This document shows positions 42,483-51,506 of a DNA stretch of 64,000 nucleotides, in pieces. How positions within the stretch are numbered: position 1 is the stretch's first letter; every line of letters begins with the position of its first letter. The notes beneath the pieces were generated by a model that ran no database searches, was not told the DNA's origin, and worked only from the letters and a program-made list of their open reading frames with translations. The position numbers and the translations under genes were made by a program. Origin of the DNA: Betaproteobacteria bacterium (lineage in GTDB: Bacteria; Pseudomonadota; Gammaproteobacteria; Burkholderiales; Usitatibacteraceae); the NCBI GenBank assembly GCA_016711875.1, contig JADJSD010000001.1, positions 310,001-374,000 on the forward strand. The letters are read 5' to 3'.

Positions 42483-43493
42483 ATGCCCCGCCGTTCCTCA
42501 GGCGCGATCCTCGCGCTCGCCTTCGTCGCCCTCGTCGTTCTCGTCGCCTGGAGCTTCTCCGTGGGTCGCTTCGCGGTCGCGCCCGCCGACGTGCTGAGAG
42601 CCCTGTGGGCCGCGCTTTCCGGCGGCGAAAGCGGGCTCGCGAAGAACGTGGAAGCCGTGGTGCTGCAGGTGCGCGGCCCGCGCGTGCTCGCCGCGATCGC
42701 CGTGGGAGCCGCCCTCGCGAGCGCCGGCGCCGCCTACCAGAACCTCTTCAAGAACCCGCTCGTCTCGCCGGACATCCTGGGCGTCTCGGCCGGCTGCGCG
42801 CTCGGCGCGGGCCTCGCCATCCTCTTCGGCCTGTCCATCGTCATGATTCAGGGCCTCGCCTTCGCGGGCGGCATTGCGGCCGTCGCGCTGGTGATGGCGG
42901 TCGGCAGCTGGGTCCGGGGACGCGACCCGATCCTCACGCTCATCCTCACCGGCGTCGTCGTGGGCTCGCTCTTCGGCGCGGGCATCGCGCTCGTGAAATA
43001 CCTCGCGGACCCGTACAACCAGCTGCCCGCCATCACGTTCTGGCTGCTGGGCAGCTTCGCGGGCGCGCTGCCCAAGGACCTCGCCGTGGCGCTGCCCGTG
43101 ATGCTCGCCGGCATCGTGCCGCTCGTCCTGCTGCGCTGGCGCATCGACCTGCTCGCCCTTTCGGAAGACGAAGCGCGCTCCCTCGGCCTCGACGTCTCGA
43201 AGCTGCGGATCGCCGTCATCGCGTGCGCCACGCTCGTCACCGCGAGCGCCGTGGCCATCGCGGGCGTCATCGGCTGGGTGGGCCTCGTCATCCCGCACGC
43301 CGCGCGCCTCCTGGTGGGCGCGGGGTTCGCCCGCGTGCTGCCCCTGTCCCTCGTGCTGGGCGCCGCCTTCATGCTCGCGGTCGACACCGTATGCCGCACC
43401 GTGTCCGCGACCGAGATCCCGCCGGGTGTCGCCACGGCCTTCATCGGCACGCCGGTGTTCATCGTGCTGCTCGCCGCCACCTTCCGCCGATGA
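42483..43493 (+). CDS. FecCD/BtuC-type permease, MolB-like
   Basis: 336-residue permease with about ten helices. VRGPRVLAAIAVGAALASAG, FKNPLVSPDILGVSAGCALG and IAGVIGWVGLVIPHAARLL are diagnostic for type II importers. It starts 24 bases after the binding-protein gene and overlaps the ATPase by ATGA. Its substrate follows from the binding protein and mop; I favour molybdate or tungstate. Confidence 0.92.
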   Translation: MPRRSSGAILALAFVALVVLVAWSFSVGRFAVAPADVLRALWAALSGGESGLAKNVEAVVLQVRGPRVLAAIAVGAALASAGAAYQNLFKNPLVSPDILGVSAGCALGAGLAILFGLSIVMIQGLAFAGGIAAVALVMAVGSWVRGRDPILTLILTGVVVGSLFGAGIALVKYLADPYNQLPAITFWLLGSFAGALPKDLAVALPVMLAGIVPLVLLRWRIDLLALSEDEARSLGLDVSKLRIAVIACATLVTASAVAIAGVIGWVGLVIPHAARLLVGAGFARVLPLSLVLGAAFMLAVDTVCRTVSATEIPPGVATAFIGTPVFIVLLAATFRR

Positions 43494-44272
43494 GCCTCGA
43501 AGCGCGATCGCTCGACTTCGGATATCCGGGCCACCCCGTGGGCAGGGGCCTCGAGGCGAGCCTCGCGGCCGGCGAGGTGGTCGCGCTCCTGGGCCCCAAC
43601 GGCAGCGGCAAGTCGACCCTCATGCGCACGCTGCTCGGCCTGCAGGCGCGCCTCGCCGGCGAAGTGACGCTCGACGGCCGCGACATCGCCGGCTGGGAGG
43701 ACGCGAGCCGTGCCCGCCGACTCGCCTACGTGCCGCAGGCCGCCGACAGCTACTTCGACTTCAGCCTGCGCGAACTCGTCGAGATGGGGCGAACCGCGCA
43801 TCGGGGCGTGTTCGCGAGCCCCTCGCCGCAGGATCGCGAGATCGCCCAGCACTCGCTCGAGCGCCTGGGCATCGCCCACCTCGCCGACCGCCCGGTGAAC
43901 GCCGTGAGCGGCGGGGAGCGCCAGCTCGCCCTCATCGCGCGAGCCCTCGCCACGCAGGCGGCCTTCGTCGTGATGGACGAGCCGACCGCGAACCTCGATT
44001 TCGGCAACCAGGCCCGCGTGCTCGACGAGATCGTGCGCCTGCGCGAAGCCGGCATCGGCCTCATCGTCTCCACGCACCATCCCGAGCACGCCTTCCGCAT
44101 CGCCGACCGCGCCCTCCTGCTGCGCGCCGGGCAAGTGGTCGCGGCCGGCCCGACCGAGGCCACCCTCACCGGAGACGCGCTTTCCGCCCTCTATGGCCGC
44201 CCGCTCGAGGTGGCCACGGTCGTTCTCGCCGATGGCAGCCGGCAGAAGGTCTGCGTGCCCGTCGCCCGCTGA
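43490..44272 (+). CDS. type II importer ATP-binding protein, MolC-like
   Basis: 260-residue ATPase of the FecE/BtuD group. Walker A GPNGSGKSTL near residue 35, the signature VSGGERQLALIARALA, Walker B FVVMDEPTANLDF, and switch ISTHHPEHA-like VSTHHPEHAFRIADRALLL are present. It is the last gene of mop-SBP-permease-ATPase. The converging SDR stop is 15 bases away, with no terminator seen between. Confidence 0.93.
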   Translation: MSLEARSLDFGYPGHPVGRGLEASLAAGEVVALLGPNGSGKSTLMRTLLGLQARLAGEVTLDGRDIAGWEDASRARRLAYVPQAADSYFDFSLRELVEMGRTAHRGVFASPSPQDREIAQHSLERLGIAHLADRPVNAVSGGERQLALIARALATQAAFVVMDEPTANLDFGNQARVLDEIVRLREAGIGLIVSTHHPEHAFRIADRALLLRAGQVVAAGPTEATLTGDALSALYGRPLEVATVVLADGSRQKVCVPVAR

Positions 44273-44287
44273 CGGCGGCCGACTCCC

Positions 44288-45034
44288 CTAGCGCCCGCCC
44301 GTCACGTCGAGGATCGTCCCGGTCACGTAGGACGCCTCCGGCGACAACAGCCACAGGATCGCCGCGGCCACTTCCTCCGGCTGCCCGCCCCGTTTCATCG
44401 GCACCAGCGCCTTCACGCGGTCCACGCGCCCCGGCTCGCCCCCGGTGGCGTGGATGTCGGTGTAGATGTGCCCGGGCCGCACGGCGTTCACGCGAATGCC
44501 CTCCTCGGCCACTTCCTTCGCGAGGCCGATCGTCATCGTCTCGAGCGCGCCCTTGGAAGCCGCGTAGTCGACGTACTCGCCCGGCGATCCCAGGCGCGCG
44601 GCAGCGGAGGACACGTTCACGATGCCTCCACCCTCGCCGCCGTGGCGCAGCGACATGCGCTTCACCGCCTCGCGCGCGCACAGGAACGGTCCCTTCACGT
44701 TGGTCGCCAGGATGCGGTCGAGCCGCGCGGCCGTGATCGATTCCAGGCGCGACTGCAGGTCGTTCACGCCGGTGTTGTTGACGAGCGCCGCGAGCCGCCC
44801 GAGCTCGGCGTCGACGCGCGCGAACATCGCGAGGATATCGGCCTCGCGCGACACGTCGGCCTGCACGGCGATGGCCCGCCCGCCTGCCGTGACGATGCCC
44901 GCGACGATCCCGTCCGCCGCCGCCCGGTTCTCGCGGAAGTTCACGCACACCGCATAGCCACGAGCCGCCGCGAGCCTCGCCGTCGCCGCGCCGATGCCCC
45001 GACTCGCGCCCGTGATGAGAATGGCCTTGCCCAT
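44288..45034 (-). CDS. SDR-family oxidoreductase
   Basis: 248-residue classical short-chain dehydrogenase: the cofactor motif TGASRGIGAATARLA at residue 8, NNTGVND, and the catalytic Ser, Tyr and Lys in NVSSAAARLGSPGEYVDYAA and SKG. VNFRENRAA after the second strand suggests NADP(H) preference. It has an isolated transcription unit between converging and diverging neighbours. The substrate is unknown; 3-oxoacyl-reductase-like annotations are common for this type. Confidence 0.92.
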   Translation of the reverse strand: MGKAILITGASRGIGAATARLAAARGYAVCVNFRENRAAADGIVAGIVTAGGRAIAVQADVSREADILAMFARVDAELGRLAALVNNTGVNDLQSRLESITAARLDRILATNVKGPFLCAREAVKRMSLRHGGEGGGIVNVSSAAARLGSPGEYVDYAASKGALETMTIGLAKEVAEEGIRVNAVRPGHIYTDIHATGGEPGRVDRVKALVPMKRGGQPEEVAAAILWLLSPEASYVTGTILDVTGGR

Positions 45035-45135
45035 GTCGCGCTCCGCGTAGGATTCGCCGACAGTCTATCCGAGCGCGCCGGCTGGACAGCCCGCACCCGG
45101 CCCCGGACAATCCCCCCACGATCGAATCGCCCCCC

Positions 45136-45921
45136 ATGCCTCCCGAAACGCCCTCCCCCGCCGTCGAGATTCCCGTCCGTGTCGTGCCGGTGATGCGCCC
45201 CATCGCCTGGGTGCACGCCGGCATGCGGGATTTCGGCCTCGACCGGGGCCCGAGCCTCATGCACGGCCTCATGGTCGTGCTGGGCGGATGGATCGTCTCC
45301 CTGCTCGCGCTCAAGTGGTGGCCGCTGCTGCCGGGCGCCTTCTCGGGCTTCGTGCTCGTGGGGCCGATCCTGTGCACCGGCCTCTACGAGATTTCGCGGC
45401 GGCGCGAATCCGGCGAGAAGGCGGGCTTCGCCCACGTGTTCGCCGCGTGGCGCCGCGGCACGAAGCCGCTCGTGTGGATGGGCCTGGGCCTCGCCTTCGC
45501 GGGCACCGCGTGGGTGCTCATCTCCGCGCTGCTCGTGGCCGTGTTCGTGAAGGCGCCCATCACCGGCGCCGATTCCTTCGTGCGCTACATCGTGCTCTCG
45601 GAGGGTTCGAACCTCTACCTCGTGTGGGTGATGGCGGGCGGCTTCGGCGCCTCGCTCGTCTTCGCGATGACGGTCGTCTCGGCGCCGTTGCTCCTCGACC
45701 GCGACACCGACCTCGGGACGGCGCTGTGGGCGAGCATCCGCGCGGTGGGCGCGAACCCGGTCGCCATGGGCGTGTGGGCGACGATCATCATGGTGCTCAC
45801 GGCCGCCTCGATGGCGACCGCCATGATCGGGTTCCTCTTCACAATTCCGGTCATCGGCCACGCGACATGGCATGCGTACCGCGACACGGTGGACGCCTCG
45901 TCGCTCCCGGAACGGGAATGA
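45136..45921 (+). CDS. DUF2189 membrane protein
   Basis: 261-residue protein with six hydrophobic segments and the DUF2189 arrangement: an N-terminal VHAGMRDFGLDRGPSLMHGL, then LVGPILCTGLYEISRRRESG and FAHVFAAWRRGTKPLVWMGL. Function is unknown; homologues are sometimes called putative integral membrane cytochrome-associated proteins, without proof. The stop overlaps the DUF2788 gene by ATGA, suggesting a two-gene operon. Confidence 0.88.
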   Translation: MPPETPSPAVEIPVRVVPVMRPIAWVHAGMRDFGLDRGPSLMHGLMVVLGGWIVSLLALKWWPLLPGAFSGFVLVGPILCTGLYEISRRRESGEKAGFAHVFAAWRRGTKPLVWMGLGLAFAGTAWVLISALLVAVFVKAPITGADSFVRYIVLSEGSNLYLVWVMAGGFGASLVFAMTVVSAPLLLDRDTDLGTALWASIRAVGANPVAMGVWATIIMVLTAASMATAMIGFLFTIPVIGHATWHAYRDTVDASSLPERE

Positions 45922-46136
45922 ACACCCTCTTCGGCTACACCGAGGCGCAGATCGCCGAGTTCGGCACCACCTTCGGCGTGGGCGGTTTCATCCTGTTCAT
46001 GCTCTTCATCATCGGCAACCTGGCGAAGGAATCGAAGGCCGGCAAGTTCGGCACCTTCATCCTGTTCTTCGTGCTGGCCTTCGGGATCCTGGGCTTCGTC
46101 GCGAAGAACGTGATCCAGTGGCTGATGAAGATCTGA
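45918..46136 (+). CDS. DUF2788 small membrane protein
   Basis: 72-residue protein with two membrane segments (about residues 17-34 and 46-66) and the typical FGTTFGVGGFILFMLFIIG. DUF2788 occurs mainly in beta- and gammaproteobacteria. The start ATG lies inside the DUF2189 stop (ATGA). No function is known. Confidence 0.88.
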   Translation: MNTLFGYTEAQIAEFGTTFGVGGFILFMLFIIGNLAKESKAGKFGTFILFFVLAFGILGFVAKNVIQWLMKI

Positions 46137-46173
46137 GATCGGCCGGCGTCCCCCACCCCCGGTTGCCGGGCTT

Positions 46174-46622
46174 TCACCCGCCTTCGACCGGGCCGTCGCT
46201 CGCGTCGCGCCAGAAGCGCTCCATCGCCAGGTAGGTGAACGATGCGGTCCAGCCGATCAGCAACAGGCCGTTGAGCGCCTCCACGCCGGAGATGAGCCGG
46301 AGGCTGCCGCTCGGGGCACGTCACCGTAGCCCAGGGACGTGTAGGTCTCCGCGGAAAAGTAGAGCGCCGTGGTGAAGGAATACGAGCCGGAAGAGCCGAG
46401 GCTGCCCAATCCGAGCGAGCGGCCGACGAAGTGGATGGCGAGCGCATAGAGCAGGATCTCGATCGCGTGGGCCAGGAAGGCTCCGAGGATCACGCCGATC
46501 ACCCGGGAACGCGCCGGCCAGGACACCCGGGAAATCCAGGCCGACATGCCGCGGAGCAGCTCGTAATGGATGAGCGTGGACAGCACGACGAGGACGATAC
46601 AGAGGAGCAGGGCGACCGGCAT
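46174..46622 (-). CDS. two-helix potassium channel, reading frame interrupted
   Basis: Small ion-channel protein with an N-terminal helix, a second helix (VIGVILGAFLAHAIEILLYA), then the pore and filter SAETYTSLGYGDV. After the filter the first frame leaves conserved sequence, while the neighbouring frame gives SGSLRLISGVEALNGLLLIG and ends ERFWRDASDGPVEGG at 46174. One base is missing in the C run (plus-strand GGGG 46313-46316); length is 3n+2. Restored length is about 149 residues. Start is ATG 46622. Confidence 0.78.
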
Positions 46623-46710
46623 GGCGCGGGACCTTCACTTCGCGGGGGTGCCCGGTTGGATGCCAAGGCTCCCCGACCGTTCCCTGCCGTCCCGTCGCGG
46701 AAGGCGGAGG

Positions 46711-47190
46711 TCAGTTTCGGGTGCCGAGCACCTTCGCAAGCGTCTCGCCCGTCGCGCTCATCGCCTGGGCGAAGCCAGCGACGAAACGCGCCTGCACGGG
46801 CCGGATGGCGAAGAACGCGAAATCGCCGAAGCTCGTGAGCGGCTCGGCCTCTGGGAAGCGCGCCAGGTAGGCGGCGCGGGCGGCAGCCTCCTCCGGCGAG
46901 CCCCGCGGGCACTCCTTCGCCTCGCCCTGCACGGAAACGCGCGCGAGCGCCTGCGTGTCCGTCCCCGCGCCCTCGGCCTGCATCACGAGGAGCGAGACGC
47001 GCGAATCCATGCGCATGTCCTTCGTGTGCCCGGCAAGGCCGCTCACGTGGACCACGAAGGCCGAGCCGTCGGAGAGCAGCGCGAAGGGCACCATCGACAC
47101 GAAGGGCGCGCCCTCGTGCAGCGTGCCCAGCGCCGCGGCCGTGCGGCCGTGGACGAGGGCACGCAACTTCGCGGCGTGCTCGGGGCTCAC
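46711..47190 (-). CDS. pyridoxamine-5'-phosphate oxidase-fold protein (HugZ-like)
   Basis: 159 residues with the split-barrel FMN-binding fold: AAALGTLHEGAPFVSMVPFA, VVHVSGLAGHTKDMRMDSRV, and SFGDFAFFAIRPVQARFVAG are typical of HugZ/PNPOx-like proteins, which bind FMN or haem. It is shorter than full HugZ. The start is GTG at 47190, overlapping the upstream stop as GTGA. The exact reaction is unknown. Confidence 0.86.
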   Translation of the reverse strand: MSPEHAAKLRALVHGRTAAALGTLHEGAPFVSMVPFALLSDGSAFVVHVSGLAGHTKDMRMDSRVSLLVMQAEGAGTDTQALARVSVQGEAKECPRGSPEEAAARAAYLARFPEAEPLTSFGDFAFFAIRPVQARFVAGFAQAMSATGETLAKVLGTRN

Positions 47191-47981
47191 GGGCCTGCGG
47201 GCGGCGCGACGATCGCGCCTTCGATCCGGTGGCGCTTGAGAGCTTCGGCCACGAAGCCGGAAGCCTTCATCTCTTCCACGTAGGCCGCCAGGTATTTCGC
47301 CCCCGCTTCCTTGCCACGCGCCATGCCCATGGCCTGGTTGATCACCATGAAGCGGCCCGGAAGAAGGCGAAGCCCGCCGATGCGCTTCGCGTCCATCTCG
47401 AGCTGCTGCTTCACGCCGGCGGCCACGTCGAGCTTGTTGGCGATGAAGTAATCCACCACGGCCGGCGAGGTCGGCGCGCGTTCGAGCTTCGCCTTCCTGA
47501 TCTCGCGGGTGAGGTAGAGGTCGTAGGCGCTCTTGTTGCCCACGGCGACGCGAGTGCCCTCGCGGTCCACCTCGTCGTTGCTCTTCAGGGCCGACTCGTT
47601 GCGAACGAGGTACGCGCCCTCGATCTGCACGTAGGCCGCGGTGAAGGCCGTGGTGGCGGCGCGCGCGGGATCGAGCGCGAAGAAGCCGACGTCCACCTGC
47701 CCCTTGGCGAGCGTCTCGACGGAGGCGCCGGCGGAAGTGACGGTGACCAACTCGACCGGGACGCCCAGGCGCTTGCCGAGCTCTCGTGCGAGATCGACCG
47801 ACACGCCGATGGGTTGCCCGGCGGAATCCTTGTTGGCGAGGATCGGGTTGCCGAGGTTGATGACGGCGCGAAGCTTGCCGGTGGGCGCGAGATCGGAGAC
47901 GACGGCGGAAGGGGCCATGGGCGGGGTTGCGCAGGAAGTGAGAAGGAGGACGGCGGTGGCGGCGAGGGCGGATCGGATCAA
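47187..47981 (-). CDS. lipoprotein solute-binding protein, amino-acid family (SBP_bac_3)
   Basis: 264 residues with a lipobox (VLLLTSCATPP, Cys 17). The family 3 fold shows GKLRAVINLGNPILANKDSA, IGVSVDLARELGKRLGVPVE, and DVGFFALDPARAATTAFTAA. Ligands of this family are mostly polar amino acids. No permease or ATPase gene is adjacent, so it may serve a transporter elsewhere. It overlaps the downstream PNPOx-like gene by four bases. Confidence 0.9.
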   Translation of the reverse strand: MIRSALAATAVLLLTSCATPPMAPSAVVSDLAPTGKLRAVINLGNPILANKDSAGQPIGVSVDLARELGKRLGVPVELVTVTSAGASVETLAKGQVDVGFFALDPARAATTAFTAAYVQIEGAYLVRNESALKSNDEVDREGTRVAVGNKSAYDLYLTREIRKAKLERAPTSPAVVDYFIANKLDVAAGVKQQLEMDAKRIGGLRLLPGRFMVINQAMGMARGKEAGAKYLAAYVEEMKASGFVAEALKRHRIEGAIVAPPAGP

Positions 47982-47997
47982 GAGGGGGCTCCGGGAA

Positions 47998-48381
47998 TCA
48001 GGCTTCGTAGTTGGAGACTTCGACGAGATTGCCGTCGGGATCGCGAAAGTACACCGAACGGATGGGCCCCGTCGCGCCGGTCTTGGGCACCGGGCCGAGT
48101 TCGATGGGCACGCCGCAAGCGCCCAGGTGCGAAATCACCCGGTCGAGCGGCACGGCCGTGATGAGGCAGAAATCGGCGGTGCCCGGCAGCGCCGTGCGCG
48201 CCTTGGGCTCGTACTCCTTGCCCGCCGGATGCAGGTTGATCTTCTGGTTCCCGAACGCGAGGCCGCGGCGGCCGCCCGCGAAGGTGACGGGCTCCATGCC
48301 CAGCACGCGCGAATAGAAATCGCACGAGGCATCCTGGTCCTTCACGGTGATGACGAAATGGTCGATGCGGTCGATCTTCAC
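47998..48381 (-). CDS. VOC-family metalloenzyme (glyoxalase-like)
   Basis: 127-residue protein with the paired beta-alpha-beta modules of the VOC fold: RIDHFVITVKDQDASCDFYS, then SVYFRDPDGNLVEVSNYE. Metal ligands are His (residue 7), Glu and the C-terminal Glu. It resembles VOC proteins annotated as lactoylglutathione-lyase or virulence proteins. The start is GTG at 48381, with GAGGA three bases away. It lies 16 bases upstream of the lipoprotein gene. Substrate unknown. Confidence 0.88.
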   Translation of the reverse strand: MKIDRIDHFVITVKDQDASCDFYSRVLGMEPVTFAGGRRGLAFGNQKINLHPAGKEYEPKARTALPGTADFCLITAVPLDRVISHLGACGVPIELGPVPKTGATGPIRSVYFRDPDGNLVEVSNYEA

Positions 48382-48523
48382 GGGTCCTCGCGGTGTGCGG
48401 CTGCCCTGGCCAAGGCCGGGTGGAAGGACCGATTCTAGCGCGCCCGCCGCCCGGCAAATGGTCCGGCACCCCTCCCTCGGCGCCATTACAATGCGACTTC
48501 CCCTCGTTCGCGAGAGTCCCGCC

Positions 48524-50581
48524 ATGAACGCCGCGACCGCCCCAGCGCCCATCCGCAGCCTGCGCGAGCTCATCGACCTGCCGGCGCGCCTGCACCAGCA
48601 TGCGATCGGCCTCGCGGCGGTCGCCTTCCTCGCGATCTACGGCCGCCTCGTCTGCCCGTTCATCGCCGGCATCCAGGTGCCGGACCTGCTGAGGAACCTC
48701 CTGATGGCCTGGGTGGCCCAGGTCGCCATCCGCGAGAGCCTCAACTACAGCTTCGGCACCCCGCCCCCCACGCGTTCCCTCGCGCGCCACGGCTACCTGC
48801 TCGCGCTCGCCACCTGGGGCCTCACGGGCATTCTCGCGCTCGTCGTCCATGCCATCCGCTACGAGGACTTCCCGATCCACAGCCACGTGAAGCTGCTCTC
48901 GGGCTACTGGCTCATCGGCGGCGGCATCCTCGCGCAGTGGGAATTCGTGATGCTCGAGAACCTCGCGCGCAAGCGCGCGGTGCGCTACGTGAACGCCGAG
49001 CAGTACCTGGAACGGATCACGCGCCGCGTCATGGAGGGGTTCGTCCTCTTCACGCTCGTGCCGAGCGCCGCCATGGCCCTCACCATGGCCCGCTACAGGT
49101 ACGAGGGCCTCGTCGACCGCGGCATGGTGATCGAGATCTCGTTCCTGGGTGGCTTCTGCGTCCTGCTCGCCCTCGCGGTGTCGATCAAGTTCGGCAAGAG
49201 CCTGCAGCACGACGCGGAGTCGGTGCTGGAGGGCACGCGGCGCATGGCGCGCGGCGAGCGCAACGTGCAGCTCGACACCTCGCGCCTGGACGAGTTCGGC
49301 GCCGTGGCCTCCGGGATCAACGGCATGTACCGCGAGCTCGAGTCGAAGACGCGGCGCCTGGAATCGCAGCTCGTCGAGAAGGACGCGATGACCCGGGTCT
49401 CGCTCGCCATGAGCTCCGTGATGGCCGTCGACCGAATCCTCGATCTCATCGTCGAGAACGCCAAGGTCGTCACGCGCGCCGAGGCGAGCTCGCTCCTGCT
49501 CCTCGACGAGACCACGGGCAACCTGCGCTTCCACGTCGCCAAGGGCGCCGCGGCCGAGGGCCTCGCGAGCGCCGTGGTGAAGCCCGGCAAGGGCATCGTC
49601 GGCCACGTGGCCGCCACGGGCGAGCCGCTCCTCATCGCCGACGCCTACGCCGACCCGCACTTCGACCGCTCGATGGACGAGAAGACGGGCTTTCGCACGC
49701 GCACGCTGCTCACCGCCCCCATGATCTCCAAGGGCCAGGTGATCGGCGTGGTGCAGGTCGTGAACAAGGCGGGCGCCGAGAGCTTCGACAAGGACGACCT
49801 CTACCTGCTCGAGGCCTTCGCCGCGCAGGCCGCGGTATCGCTCGAGAACGCCCGACTGCTGGAGGCGACCCGCAAGATGGCCGAGGACCTGCGCATCGCC
49901 CTCGAGCGCGAGAGGAACCTCACCATCGAGAAGGAGAAGATGGGCGCCTACATGTCCAAGGCGGTGGTCGACGAGATCTCCCGAAACCGCGAACAGGCCC
50001 TCGCCCTGGGCGGCAAGACAGTTCGCGCGACCATCCTCTTCTCCGACATCAAGGGGTTCACGTCGCTCTCCGAGCGCCTGGACCCGCAGGAAACCGTCAC
50101 CTTCCTCAACGTCTACATGACGGCGATGACGCAGATCATCGACGCCGAGGGGGGCCTGGTCGACAAGTTCATCGGCGACGGCATCATGGCCGTCTTCACC
50201 GAGGCGAGCGCAGGGGAGAACCACGCCGCGGCCGCCGTGCGCGCCGGCGTGAAGATGCAGCGCCGCCTCGCGAAGATGCGCGGCGAAGTGCCGGTTTGCG
50301 CCAACCTGCAGATGCGGGTGGGCGTGAACACCGGCGACGTCGTGGCCGGCAACATCGGCAGCCAGACGCGCATGGACTACACCGTCATCGGCGACAACGT
50401 GAACGTCGCCTCGCGCATCGAGGGCGCGTGCAAGCCCGACTGCGTGATGGTGAGCGCCACCACCTGGGAACGGGTTCACGGCGAGTTCCCCGGCGGCATG
50501 CCGGCGGAAATCCGCGTGAAGAACCGGGAAGAGCCGGTGAGCACCTTCCTCATCGACCCGTCAGTCGGCGCGCCCGCCTAG
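48524..50581 (+). CDS. membrane adenylate cyclase with HAMP and GAF domains
   Basis: 685 residues. Several membrane helices span about residues 20-225, then a HAMP-like segment (LEGTRRMARGERNVQLDTSR), a GAF domain (about 300-450), a short coiled coil, and a class III cyclase domain. The metal aspartates are in LFSDIKGFTSLSERL and FIGDGIMAVF, and the Lys/Asp pair (DKFIGDG, MDYTVIGDNVNVASRI) fits ATP rather than GTP. It should make cAMP in response to a ligand of the GAF or membrane domain. TACAAT at 48487-48492 may be its -10. Confidence 0.92.
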   Translation: MNAATAPAPIRSLRELIDLPARLHQHAIGLAAVAFLAIYGRLVCPFIAGIQVPDLLRNLLMAWVAQVAIRESLNYSFGTPPPTRSLARHGYLLALATWGLTGILALVVHAIRYEDFPIHSHVKLLSGYWLIGGGILAQWEFVMLENLARKRAVRYVNAEQYLERITRRVMEGFVLFTLVPSAAMALTMARYRYEGLVDRGMVIEISFLGGFCVLLALAVSIKFGKSLQHDAESVLEGTRRMARGERNVQLDTSRLDEFGAVASGINGMYRELESKTRRLESQLVEKDAMTRVSLAMSSVMAVDRILDLIVENAKVVTRAEASSLLLLDETTGNLRFHVAKGAAAEGLASAVVKPGKGIVGHVAATGEPLLIADAYADPHFDRSMDEKTGFRTRTLLTAPMISKGQVIGVVQVVNKAGAESFDKDDLYLLEAFAAQAAVSLENARLLEATRKMAEDLRIALERERNLTIEKEKMGAYMSKAVVDEISRNREQALALGGKTVRATILFSDIKGFTSLSERLDPQETVTFLNVYMTAMTQIIDAEGGLVDKFIGDGIMAVFTEASAGENHAAAAVRAGVKMQRRLAKMRGEVPVCANLQMRVGVNTGDVVAGNIGSQTRMDYTVIGDNVNVASRIEGACKPDCVMVSATTWERVHGEFPGGMPAEIRVKNREEPVSTFLIDPSVGAPA

Positions 50582-51069
50582 TCCAGTTTCGCGACCATCA
50601 GCCGGTAGTCCGGCCCCGGGTCGCCCGCGTGGCGGAAACCGCATTTCTCGTAGAGATGGCGTGCCGGATTCTGGGTGTGCACCGTCAGCGCCACCTGCGC
50701 GATGCCCCTCGACTTCGCTTGCGCGAGCGCCGCCCGCATGAGCCGGCCGCCGTGGCCCTTGCCCTGGTGGCCGGGCATCACCGCGATGCCCAGCTGCGGC
50801 GTGGCGTCGTCGACGTACGCGAGGCCCTTCCGGTCCGGCACCAGGCGCATCCAGCAGGCGCCGACGGGCTTCGCCTCGCCCTCGAGCTCGCCGCACACGC
50901 CGATGTCGGTGTCGCGGCCCCAGCCTTCGGCATAGATCTGCACGCCGGGATGCTCGAGCACCTCGCGCGGGCGCAGCGGCGCGGGGGGCGGATCCCACAG
51001 CGCGACATGCAGCGCGTCCCAGAGGAAATCCTGGTCGGCGGCGACGAGGGGGCGGATGCGCAGGGTCAT
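50578..51069 (-). CDS. GNAT-family N-acetyltransferase
   Basis: 163-residue acyltransferase with the acetyl-CoA loop motif A as QLGIAVMPGHQGKGHGGRLM and the later ALTVHTQNPARHLYEKCGFR. The ATG at 51069 overlaps the stop of a second GNAT gene (ATGA). Its stop shares CTAG with the stop of the converging cyclase. The substrate cannot be predicted. Confidence 0.88.
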   Translation of the reverse strand: MTLRIRPLVAADQDFLWDALHVALWDPPPAPLRPREVLEHPGVQIYAEGWGRDTDIGVCGELEGEAKPVGACWMRLVPDRKGLAYVDDATPQLGIAVMPGHQGKGHGGRLMRAALAQAKSRGIAQVALTVHTQNPARHLYEKCGFRHAGDPGPDYRLMVAKLD

Positions 51070-51506
51070 GGGCGCGCCACCCGTCGCACCATCGTGTGCT
51101 TGTCGTGGCCGGGGCCGACGTCCCCGAGGGTGAATACCGTCTCGTACCCGAGGGTGCGGTAGAAGCCCTCGGCCTGGAAGGACCAGGTCTCGAGGTAGAA
51201 GAAGGTGCAGCCCCGCGCGTCGGCCTCCCGGTGGAAGCGCTCCATGATCCGCGTGGCGACGCCCCCGCCGCGATGGGCCTCTTCCACCCAGAGCTGCTGC
51301 AACTCCGCGTGGTATCCCCACGTGCGCCCGATCGCCCCGCCGATCACGCGCCCGTCATCCGCGCGCGCGAAGCACGCGAGCGGCCTCACCTGGTGAAGCG
51401 GCGCCGCGCGATCGTTGTAGTCCCCCAGGCCCCCGTCCACGACGAGCGCGTCCTCGCTCGGAATCGCCTCGTGCGCGGTGAGCGTGACGGCGGTCGGCTC
51501 AGCCAC
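51066..51506 (-). CDS. GNAT-family N-acetyltransferase
   Basis: 146 residues. Motif A is LQQLWVEEAHRGGGVATRIM, followed by GCTFFYLETWSFQAEGFYRT and LGYETVF, which place it near the GNAT group with a Trp/Phe-rich C-terminus. GTG 51506 is used; it lies seven bases inside the GFA-DUF2087 gene end, and no better start is seen. It is one of five GNAT genes in this half of the window, with no close mutual similarity by eye. Substrate unknown. Confidence 0.82.
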   Translation of the reverse strand: MAEPTAVTLTAHEAIPSEDALVVDGGLGDYNDRAAPLHQVRPLACFARADDGRVIGGAIGRTWGYHAELQQLWVEEAHRGGGVATRIMERFHREADARGCTFFYLETWSFQAEGFYRTLGYETVFTLGDVGPGHDKHTMVRRVARP

